Made by a program: the position numbers and the translations under genes. From assembly GCA_011503125.2 (NCBI GenBank), contig WWBZ02000010.1, forward strand, positions 682,001 to 746,000: a stretch of 64,000 nucleotides of DNA, read 5' to 3'. This DNA comes from Botryosphaeria dothidea. Lineage: Eukaryota > Ascomycota > Dothideomycetes > Botryosphaeriales > Botryosphaeriaceae. Shown piece by piece: positions 56,040-64,000 of the stretch (the first letter of the stretch is position 1; every line of letters starts with the position of its first letter). The notes under the pieces were generated by a model that worked only from the letters and a program-made list of their open reading frames with translations, was not told the DNA's origin and made no database searches.

Positions 56040-58267
56040 TCAACCTATACACCACTGCTGTTGGAAATCCAGCATGGGGCAGCGCGCAAATAGATACTCA
56101 TCAAATTCCTTGTTGCACTCCTCCGAAAACATAGAGAAGTTGTGCTCCCAGCTCTCCTCGGGTTCCTGCACAAGCGACACATTGCACCAATATTCGACGT
56201 GGAGACACTCGCCGTCGCCGGTGTCTTGGCCCTCGACAAGTATTCCGCGGATCTCCGTCTGCGTACCATCCGGTAGACGGTGCAGCACCAGCATCAGCAC
56301 TCGCTTCGTGTCTATCTGCCGATCAGGCGACGCGCTGTCCCCGTCCACGTCGACTCGCTGTAACTGGAAACACGACCTTTCGGCTTCATCAACGAGCATC
56401 AAACATTGTGCGACAACGGGCGAATGCGGCACCGTGAGTCGCATCCCCGGATACGTGACGTACAAACCCCGCTGGTCGAAATACGCGGGCATGGATTCGC
56501 TGTCCATGACGGCGTAGTCGTACGGCTGGCTGGCCATGAAGGAGGCGGGGGCCCAGCGACGGCCGGGGCGGTCGAGGCGCGGGCCGCTCGCGAAGACGAT
56601 GCCGGGCGGGAAGAGCTGCTGCAGGTCGAGGAAGGCGTCCATGCGGCGGTCCGGGGGCGCGGCGACGCAGATGAGCTCGTCGGCTCTGCGGCTGGTGGCG
56701 CGCCACTGCAGCGCGGCCCAGACGTGCGCGACACGCTCGGCGCCGTCGGTGCGCCGCAGCCGCCGCATCAGCAGGTGGAAGTTGACCACCTCGGCGCCGA
56801 CAATGTGCCACAGCGCGCGCGCCGGGTCGCGGACGTGCTGCAGGACCCAGACGCCGACCTCGCACGCGCCGTCCGCGCACTGGAAGTACAGCCGCTTGGC
56901 GAGCACGCCCTCCTGGAAGGTCCACAGCCGGCGCAGCCACGCGCAGCAGGTGATCTTGATCATGTGCTCCTCGTACCGCTTCTCGGAGAAGGGCTCCGTC
57001 CACGTGAGGTCGCGCACTTGGCGGTCCAGGACGAGCACGCGCGTGGCTGCCGTGTAGGTTTGCGCCATCAGCTTGATGGCTTTGCCGCGGTGCGGCTGCT
57101 GCAGCGGCACGCACACGGTGTCGATCCAGAAGTGCAGCCGGCCGTTGTGCAGGTGCGCGCCCTTGCCCGTCGTGTCGTACATGCAGTCGCGCACCTTGGC
57201 TCGCAGGTAGATCATCTGGCAGCGCGGGAGGCTGTTGTGGTGGGGGTTGCCGAGCCCGTCGGCCCAGACGTGGGAGATTGCCAGGTAAGGGATTTCGGGC
57301 AAGGCCTCCACGACTTCGACGTCTGGTTCATCCAGCGGTTGCACCGGCGGTGCCACGGATATTATCGGGTAGCCTCCACCATCAATGATGGCGCGAGCTT
57401 TGACCATGGGGAATGCAACGCTCTCGCAAGTCCCGTCACAGAAGTCTTTCTGGTGCTGGGTGATGTACGTTCTCTCATCGACGTTGTCGACCAAGCACTG
57501 CTGCTCGCTACATCTTGAATGATCTTTGCGATGCTCCAGCGCATCTGTCCGGTACGCATAATACATAGTTGCTGGCGATAACGTCTGCTGAAGCATGGCG
57601 ACCTGGTTGGGGCAGCAGCCTTGGGCAAGCAGCCGGTCTCGCAGCAAAGAACTCTTGCTCAGAAGGAGGATCGAATCGGGCTGCTCTGCCACGTCCGCAT
57701 AGATATTCTTCCGCGTGTAGTCCAACGTGCAGCCGAGTACCAGTATGGATAGCATGATAGACTCGTCCACCTGGAAAGGGAAACCCCGTCTAGTGCTCAT
57801 AAAACTGAGGCGTGAGACGTAGTTAGCGCTCTCGTACAGAATACGCCGGACAGCAGAGTTCTGTGCTTCTGATTCTTCCTTGGTAACTTGTTCTTTCGCC
57901 GATCTCCACTCGTGCATGTATTGAGGGAGGGAAGAGGTAGAGACCCAACGGCAGCTGTCTTTTTCCTGAACAAAGTCTTCGTATCGTATCGTACCGAAAC
58001 GCGCGAAGCGTCGAGGACGTAATAAAGAACCCCGAAGAAGAGCCATTCTTGTAAGAACGACACCGCCTCATCGCTGGTCTTGCCGTCGAGTTCTCCAACT
58101 AGCAGCATCTCGACATCCCAACCCACTTGCTCCGGAAAGCGGCTGAAAGCGTCTGATGCGGCCTCAGCAGTCCTTGCTCCGACCTTGATACGAGATGCTA
58201 TAATGCATTTGAGGGGTACATCGATTGCAGGATTGCCGCCGGCGAGAGGCGAAAAGATATGATCCAT
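56040..58267 (-). pseudogene. HET-domain protein, one 5-bp frameshift, otherwise complete
   Basis: The start at 58267 (MDHIFSPLAGG) aligns with the start of the divergent paralogue at 58726. The first about 90 residues are in one frame (FLQEWLFFGVLYYVLDA). At 57981-57995 the plus strand has three GTATC-like 5-mers; past them the rest reads in another frame (EDFVQEKD onward, 668 open residues from 58046 to 56040). An extra repeat unit of 5 bp explains the shift. Downstream come LPQYMHEWR, a CxxN-like Cys region, the HET core YLAISHVWADGLGN and LPRCQ near 57272, WIDTVCVP, TRVLVLD, AWLRRLWTFQEGVL, and a final QQQWCIG. HET proteins act in the cytoplasm in allorecognition. It may be a phase-off allele. 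Confidence 0.85.
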
Positions 58268-58725
58268 TTCAACGGTTGATGGAAGGTGGTTGAACAAGGC
58301 TGAGCGTTGAGTCGCTGACGTGTTCTATAAATACGCCCCGGGAAAACGGCCTTGGCACATATACATGTAGGAGGCTCGATCCGCCCTCCGGGTAGCTACC
58401 TAGCGCTTGGCGCTCAAGATCTGGTAGCTTATCACTTATTCAAATGCTCTACGGTCCTAAAAAAATACTTGCCACATAGTATTTTACACCGGCTAACAAA
58501 ATTTACCGAGGTTGCTTACGGGGTCTTTTAGCTTTAGACGCTTGGGTGGGAAAACTGGAGTGTCTAGGTTCTCGCTTCCGTAAGGCTGCGGGGTATATAA
58601 TCATTATCGGCATCCAGGCACCCAAGACTGACACATCACCTCCGCTCTCATTCCTGCGCATCAGGCTGATATATTAAAAGCGACTTGAGATTCACATCGC
58701 ACAACTCGCCGACGACGCCTACTAA
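58268..58725. promoter_or_regulatory. Divergent promoter region of the HET pair
   Basis: 458 bp between the start codons of two head-to-head paralogues. A TATATTAAAAG stretch lies about 55 bp before the plus-strand start and a TATAAATAC stretch about 60 bp before the minus-strand start. Confidence 0.5.
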
Positions 58726-61164
58726 ATGGATCATTTGCCCTGCTTCCAAGAATCCAATTACGTGCCCATCAAAGTCCCCTTTCTTTCTGAAACGCCTTAT
58801 AGATGTCGCAAGTTCTGGTCCGAGTCGTTCAACGTGCTACGTTCCGGTGATGCTTTTGAGAGCGAGATCACCGCCCGCTCGATGCGACTGTTGCAAGACT
58901 GGCTTTTCTTTGGCATCCTCGACGAATTTCTTGAGGGCCTAAACCCGACCGACTTCGTGCGAGACGCAGCGGGCGGACCCTGTATAACGACGGAAAAATT
59001 ACCTCAGTATCTTGACAAATGGAGGAGAACGACAATGGCTAAGCTGAAATCGCAGGATGCGGGCACAGCAAGAGCGACAATGAGGAGTAACACCAAGTGC
59101 CTGGAAGAGGCGACTCATTTCATTCTGCTGCACAACACCAAGCTCGAAAATGCCGCCTCGCCGGCGCCTGAAGTATGGCTGTCTGTCAAGGCACTTGGCC
59201 AAACACTCACAACGCAGCTGTTGTCTCACATGGACTGGTTGGGTGTCATGACTTTGGGTGGCACGTTTCTGTCCTTCCCTCCAAGCTCCGTGCTGAATAC
59301 GCGTCTGCTGGCCGCGGGCTGGTGCCCGAGTGACGTTGCAAGATCTCCTTCCCTTTCAAGCTCATTCTTCGCCTTGAGCATGAGCATGCAGGGACGACGC
59401 AGGACCCATTCAACATGCTCGGAGACGGCGTGCAATGCCGACCAGATTGACGAATCCAATTACGCAACGAAACACGTGCGGGAGGGTTGTCGTTGCCAAT
59501 TCGTGGGACCGTCGAGAGACGCGATTGTTTCCTTGTTGGAGAAGGAAGAGATTCCCGTATTGACTCTGCCCGGCGAGCTAAAAGATGGGGACGAACACTC
59601 GGCCGACATCAAGTTGGACGTCATTCCGGCAAGGGCTTCGCGCGGATTCGTAGCAATGTCGCACGTATGGTCAGACGGCCTCGGAAACACGGAGGAAAAC
59701 GAACTGCCCCTGTGCCAACTGAAGCGCATTTACCGTCTATCCAGTCAAGTGCTCGCCGGACACGGAATGATTGACGGCCCAGTGCATATTTGGATGGACA
59801 CGCTGTGCGTTCCAGTTAGGGACGAGGACAAGCACTACCGGAAACTGGCAATCACCAGCATGGCAAAGACGTACGAATCGGCCGCCTTTGTTTTGGCCAT
59901 CGACTCAGGCCTCGTTCAGGCATCCAGGCTAGACCGGCTGGAGGAGCTGTTGCTCAGAATTCGATACAGCGGCTGGATGCGTCGGCTGTGGACTCTTCAA
60001 GAAGCAGTTCTTCCGGAAAAAGGGTGTCTTTTGCAGCTCAGAGACGGCTACATCAACCTTCATCAGCTTTGCGGCGAGCTATACAGCCGGATGGGCGATA
60101 CCTTTGAGCACATTTGCTCGTGGCCGCACATGCGCACCTTCGAGATAATACTCTTCCACTGGGCCCATTTCGAGTGTTTTTGGAAAGGATCCATCTACCG
60201 GAAGCGTGCGAAGCCCGAGGCAGGCGAGATGCACCGGCGGATGCTCGACGCCAACTACCACGGCATCGTCAAGCTGGCCAGCTGCGGTGAGATTCCGGCG
60301 CAGAAGCTGCGGTCCACGTGGAACGCCATTGTCGGCCGGCGCACCAGCAAGCCGGCAGACGAGCCCGTCGTGCTCGCAGGCCTCTTGTACCTCGAGGACG
60401 AGGTCCAGCAGATTCTCGAGCTCCCACTAGTGGAGAAATGGAAGCTAATCTTCTCACACGCGTACTACGTCCTAAAGCTCCCGCAGGAAATCATCTTCCA
60501 CTCGGGCCCGCGGCCGAGCGAGGACGGGTGGCGCTGGATCACGCTCTCAATCACGGAGACGTCGTCGCGCCTCTTCTCGTGGAAGACCGGCTCCCGGCGC
60601 ACCGCGGACGAGGGCTGGCCAGGCCTCATGGTGTACTTTTTCGGCCTTGACCTGGGCCGTGCCGAGGCCTTTTTCGCCTCCGGTTTCTTCTCTGAAGACG
60701 CCACCGTCGCGTTGCGCCTCCAGGGCGGGCAAAATGGCATATGGTACCATTGCAAGCGCCAGTCTTGGAAATACCCAGCAGCTGGCACCAAGGCACTGGA
60801 TGACACGGACGGCCGCAAAACGGCAGTCACTGATGTCTTGCTCGAAGCTGACACGGGCTCGCGTTACGCGCTGATATTGCAGCAGCGAGAGCCGCTGGAC
60901 AATGAGAGCGGTGGCTACGACTTTGGTCATGCCATTTTGGTATCTTTCGTTGACGACCACGTGGCTGGCGAAACACGTAACGTCAGGTATGTTTGCAACG
61001 TTCGCATCGTCATGGCGGATGGCTCTGCCGCGGCACAGTACGAGAAAATTGCCAACCGTAGCGCGCGCGCTATAGACCAGTCGGCGGTGCTGGGCAATGC
61101 AGAGTCGGTGTTCTGGCAGTTAGGCCAGCTGATAGATGAGGAGGAAGAGTGGTGTGTGGGATAA
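58726..61164 (+). CDS. HET-domain (heterokaryon incompatibility) protein, intact
   Basis: An uninterrupted 812-residue frame. The N-terminal about 290 residues are family-specific (LLQDWLFFGILDEFLEG, KLPQYLDKWR, GWCPSDVARS, a Cys-rich TCSETACNADQIDE segment). The HET domain begins near residue 305 with FVAMSHVWSDGLGN and LPLCQL, then HIWMDTLCVPV near 360, RKLAITSMAKTYESAAFVLAID, and GWMRRLWTLQEAVL near 420. The C-terminal half has HSGPRPSEDGWRWI and ends EEEEWCVG, the same ending as the divergent neighbour. HET domains are TIR-like folds whose activation kills mixed cells after fusion of unlike strains. Its head-to-head partner is out of frame and a third copy is broken, so this is the only apparently functional member here. 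ATG 58726 aligns with the partner's start. Confidence 0.92.
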   Translation: MDHLPCFQESNYVPIKVPFLSETPYRCRKFWSESFNVLRSGDAFESEITARSMRLLQDWLFFGILDEFLEGLNPTDFVRDAAGGPCITTEKLPQYLDKWRRTTMAKLKSQDAGTARATMRSNTKCLEEATHFILLHNTKLENAASPAPEVWLSVKALGQTLTTQLLSHMDWLGVMTLGGTFLSFPPSSVLNTRLLAAGWCPSDVARSPSLSSSFFALSMSMQGRRRTHSTCSETACNADQIDESNYATKHVREGCRCQFVGPSRDAIVSLLEKEEIPVLTLPGELKDGDEHSADIKLDVIPARASRGFVAMSHVWSDGLGNTEENELPLCQLKRIYRLSSQVLAGHGMIDGPVHIWMDTLCVPVRDEDKHYRKLAITSMAKTYESAAFVLAIDSGLVQASRLDRLEELLLRIRYSGWMRRLWTLQEAVLPEKGCLLQLRDGYINLHQLCGELYSRMGDTFEHICSWPHMRTFEIILFHWAHFECFWKGSIYRKRAKPEAGEMHRRMLDANYHGIVKLASCGEIPAQKLRSTWNAIVGRRTSKPADEPVVLAGLLYLEDEVQQILELPLVEKWKLIFSHAYYVLKLPQEIIFHSGPRPSEDGWRWITLSITETSSRLFSWKTGSRRTADEGWPGLMVYFFGLDLGRAEAFFASGFFSEDATVALRLQGGQNGIWYHCKRQSWKYPAAGTKALDDTDGRKTAVTDVLLEADTGSRYALILQQREPLDNESGGYDFGHAILVSFVDDHVAGETRNVRYVCNVRIVMADGSAAAQYEKIANRSARAIDQSAVLGNAESVFWQLGQLIDEEEEWCVG

Positions 61165-61394
61165 AGAAGGCCTGGGACCTGGAGTCAAAAGCGCCTTGAT
61201 TTATTTGTGGTCTCTCCATTTTGGGAGACGTGTGAGGCAGCAAAGTCCGAACAATTAGTATTGCTATCAACTGAAAATCTAAGTACAAAGAGAAAAGGAA
61301 AAGAGAGAGAGAACAGTCTAGGTTAATAATTTATCACCGTCGATGTGCGTGTAACCTTTAGAGCTGGGTGAACGTGGTAGCACGTGCCTATGTC

Positions 61395-63060
61395 TACCCG
61401 CTTATCTAAACTATATATAACAGTTTGCCGAAGCAGCGATACTACCTGCCAAGATCCGCCTCGACCAGCAACTACTTCGATTCTGGGTCAGCTGCTACAC
61501 GCTGTCGCAGAAACACCCGTTCTGGAAGCTGAAGCGTGCGATCGACCCGGCCAACAAGAGGTTCATATCCCCGCTATAGCGGATAATGCTGATGGCTAGA
61601 GATATCGACGTCGAGCACCTTAAGACGATCCACCCGTTTATAAGAATACCGTGGGCTGATAGGCCGATTGTTGATATTAAATCACTCGAGGCGGCAAAGC
61701 TGCGAGCCAGCTCTCCACCGCAGTCAGAGGTGGCCATCTTCACGGGTAGCGCGCGAAGAGACGGCAAGCTCGGAACCGGCGTCTTTTGCGTAGACAGCAA
61801 GGGCACGACTATCGTTGCTCACTCGTCTATAGTTGGCAAGTTTGACTCCGTAGACACCCCTTTTGCAGAGCTCCAGGCGATCCACCAGGCTGTAGAGCTG
61901 ATACAAGGCACGTGGTCTACCGCGATGGTGGTTGAATACCCCCAAGCAGCCATGGTAAAACACGCTATCTATAGCGACAGCAAGACTGCCCTTCGTCTCC
62001 TCCGCAGGCCACGATAGGGGCCGCGTCAAGAAATTATTAGAAGCATCCTCCGCTTGTTAGACCTGATCAGATACAACAAGGGGCCGCCCATCGAGTTTAG
62101 ATGGGTGCCAGCGCACGAAGGGATTGTAGAAAGCGAGAAGGCGCATAGCCTGGCACTATAAGCTATAGAGAGCAACTAGGAGCCTACTCGAAGCAGACTA
62201 CTACGGTCGTCGGCTATGACCCGGTGCAAGGGAGTTACCTCGGGACTGTGGAGGAAGACGTTCGAAGCGTCCAAGGTCGGCGAGTCGACCCGCAAGCTTA
62301 ATCGCGCGTTGGCGTACTTTCACACCAAGAAACTCTATGACCAACTAAATTATAGAGAAGTAGTGGTAATTGCGCAGTTAAGGACGTCGAAAGCAAGCCT
62401 AAACGAGCCGCTATATAAGATCAAGCGAGCCGAGGCACCCTCGTGTAGGTGCGGAGCAGAAAAGGAAACCGTCAAGCACTTCCTGCTCGAATGTCCACGC
62501 TAGATGGATCTCCGCGCTAGATTACAGGTTGACTTGGGCAGTAGATTCGGAGATCTCGCGTTTATGCTAGGCGGATGGTCGGGCACGAAAAGACCCGACG
62601 GTAGGTATGTGGACGGCCCACCGGAGAAGTGGCGGGCAGACGTGCGCGCAGTCAAAGCAACGGTAGTATTTGCTCTGGCTACGGGAAGACTGATCGTAAC
62701 TAAAGACTGAGAGCTTAATCCTCCTTAAGGCAAATTAACCCCTTCTCCAGCCAGCCGTCACGCCGCTACAGGGACTGACAGTACTCGGGAAGCGGTCTCG
62801 AAGGGGATGGAATGAGGGGTGCATGGAGGATAGCTCTATTTTTACATTTCTTTTATTTTCCTTGCGTTTTGTTTAGTGTTATCTGTTGGTGCTTTTGTTT
62901 ATGTCTATTTTCAGATTGCTGAACATGATGAAGGAATGGTTTCGTCGCATACAGTGTGCTGGGCCTCGAATGAACCGGGATCTTAATGTAGTGTAGCGTA
63001 GAATAGCATCCCTTGTCCCTATGGTCTGCTGAGGCCGACGGGTGTAGGAAAAAAAAAATA
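61395..63060 (+). mobile_element. LINE RNase H and C-terminal relic with A tail
   Basis: One plus-strand frame with about five stops reads RNase H (EVAIFTGSARRDGKLGTGVF near 61730, FAELQAIHQAVELIQ near 61863, AIYSDSKTALRLL near 61970, EFRWVPAHEGIVESEKAH near 62095) and a Cys/His motif CRCGAEKETVKHFLLEC near 62448, then a final open piece 62504-62710. A non-coding 3' end with A-rich tail (63049-63060) follows. Probably the 3' half of the LINE family seen at 18.0-19.5 kb. Confidence 0.85.
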
Positions 63061-63170
63061 TAACGGTTTAGGCAACAGTAGTAATTAGACGTTATATACC
63101 TAACCTAATCTATACTAAACGTTTCTACCTAACTACTACCTAAGATATATACGCGAATATACTATACTTT

Positions 63171-63330
63171 TGTTGGGAGAAACAGGGTCTGATTGAACCA
63201 AGGGTCAACACCGAGAATTTGTTATATAGCTACTATATAAGAGGGACCGGGTCACCTACCCTCCTCCTCCTCATGCCAATCTACGATGAACTTCACTCCC
63301 TATACAAATAACCCACTTGTTCAATAACTT
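63171..63330 (-). repeat. LTR remnant, inverted relative of 12284-12439
   Basis: Shares the GGGTCAACACCGAGAATTTG and TTATATAGCTACTATATAAG stretches in inverse orientation. Confidence 0.7.
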
Positions 63331-63385
63331 TTTTAATATATTCTATATAGGTTCTTTCTCTTTTATATAAGCTTTCCTATATTAA

Positions 63386-63601
63386 TGTCACGGTCGCACG
63401 AAACTAAGTTCAAGTGGATATCGATTGACGAAGATTCTAGAGTAAGGAAGAAAGGAAAGAAGAAGAGAGAAAGAAAGAAAGGAAGCTATCTTATATACTC
63501 GCTAGAGAAGCTTTGACCAAGCAGTCTAAAGTCCAAAGTCCATTCTAGTCTTAAGTAGAATGAGTATTGACCCAGCGTTCTCACTCACTAGGATCGTGAC
63601 A
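63386..63601 (+). repeat. Probable solo LTR
   Basis: TGTCACGGTCGCACG...GGATCGTGACA, 216 bp, with a purine-rich GAAAG stretch at 63445-63485. No clear target-site duplication. Confidence 0.6.
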
Positions 63602-63614
63602 ATCCAAACCAAAA

Positions 63615-63706
63615 AGTGTGAATCCACCGTTATAAGGGTGGATTCAGCCGCCTTTTTTTTTTTTTAACCGAAAAGGCTGAGTGCAGCGTTATAACGTTGC
63701 ACTCAG
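63615..63706. repeat. Two adjacent hairpins with GTTATA loops, split by a T run
   Basis: TGAATCCACC-GTTATAA-GGGTGGATTCA and CTGAGTGCAGC-GTTATAA-CGTTGCACTCAG, separated by a run of 14 T. Confidence 0.7.
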
Positions 63707-64000
63707 CGCCCCACCCGAAGTTTGCCGGGTAGGTTGGGGTTATGAGTACGTTGCACTGAGTACGTTGCACTCAGGTTGGGGTAGCCGGATCGTCGCCAAA
63801 CCGATATCATATTGTAGAGCGCGGTCGGGCGATCGGATTTTTCGCGTGCGACATGCCCGTCCGACCGCGCGTTCGAGCGTAGTTTGCCAGTTAGGGTAAG
63901 TTGGGGTTGGATTTGATGGGGTGAAAGTGGCCCGAGCGGAGCGGCGGTGGTGGACGCGGGTAGGATCGCCGGGTAGGAGTAGGTGGAGGGCGAGCGAACG
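63707..64000. other. Window end, no gene recognised
   Basis: About 300 bp with repeated ACGTTGCACTCAG/TGAG and GGTTGGGGT words. A short plus-strand frame (63681-63899) has no family resemblance. Confidence 0.4.

Noticed and set aside
56389..57518. Long open frames in other frames of the HET gene at 56-58 kb
   Set aside because: They are GC-rich shadows of the HET coding frame, with Arg/Ala-rich translations and no motifs.
1..64000. CRISPR arrays or bacterial operons
   Set aside because: The window has eukaryotic introns and fungal families; no regularly spaced short repeats with unique spacers were seen.

Overview
The window looks like nuclear DNA of a filamentous ascomycete (Pezizomycotina). 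The reasons are short GT-AG introns with CTAAC-type branch sites, HET-domain genes, a fungal-type purine nucleoside phosphorylase (PNP) domain gene, Tad/I-like LINEs with RNase H, copia and pogo/hAT elements, and many CAG/CAA to TAG/TAA nonsense changes of the kind left by repeat-induced point mutation (RIP). It reads as a repeat-rich, gene-poor accessory compartment in which a few intact genes sit between decayed transposons. Species cannot be told from the sequence.

Layout. 1-6.0 kb: two decayed copia elements (plus strand, then minus strand). 6.0-9.4 kb: a RIP-damaged LINE with an imperfect target-site duplication. 10.5-12.2 kb: an intact F-box-like gene. 12.3-13.2 kb: LTR remains and a tRNA-headed SINE with a perfect 15-bp target-site duplication and a LINE-like 3' end. 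13.2-15.2 kb: a second copy of that LINE, much less damaged. 15.4-16.8 kb: a pogo/Fot1-type transposase with one stop. 17.1-20.0 kb: LINE remains of another family. 20.3-21.1 kb: an 804-bp hAT derivative with an 8-bp duplication. 22.2-25.0 kb: a HET relic, a copia RT relic and a RIP-broken RNase H / amidotransferase-like gene. 26.5-27.1 kb: a miniature LTR element (TRIM-like). 28.2-32.0 kb: two RIP-broken genes of unknown function. 33.9-36.1 kb: copia and LINE relics.

36.2-40.5 kb is the most interesting part: an intact island of three genes that all act on nucleotides or nucleosides. A UMP/CMP-kinase-like gene (minus strand, three exons) is divergently paired with a complete viperin (RSAD2-like) radical-SAM gene (plus strand). 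A stand-alone PNP domain gene follows on the minus strand. Relics of the same LINE RNase H region bound the island on both sides in opposite orientation. Vertebrate viperin is linked to the nucleotide kinase CMPK2, and prokaryotic viperin loci often carry a nucleotide kinase, so this looks like a fungal nucleotide-based antiviral module. The activity is inferred from homology.

42.6-47.9 kb: a nearly complete copia element with near-identical LTRs, a 5-bp duplication and a tRNA-iMet anticodon-arm primer site. 48.4-49.9 kb: a solo LTR and a composite inverted repeat. 49.9-62.7 kb: HET-domain (heterokaryon-incompatibility type) genes, comprising one broken copy (51.9-54.9 kb) and a head-to-head paralogous pair. 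Of the pair, 58.7-61.2 kb is intact and 56.0-58.3 kb is put out of frame by an apparent extra 5-bp repeat unit. A LINE RNase H fragment and further LTR remains close the window. With the nucleotide island and PNP gene, the HET genes give the region the look of an innate-immunity or allorecognition neighbourhood.
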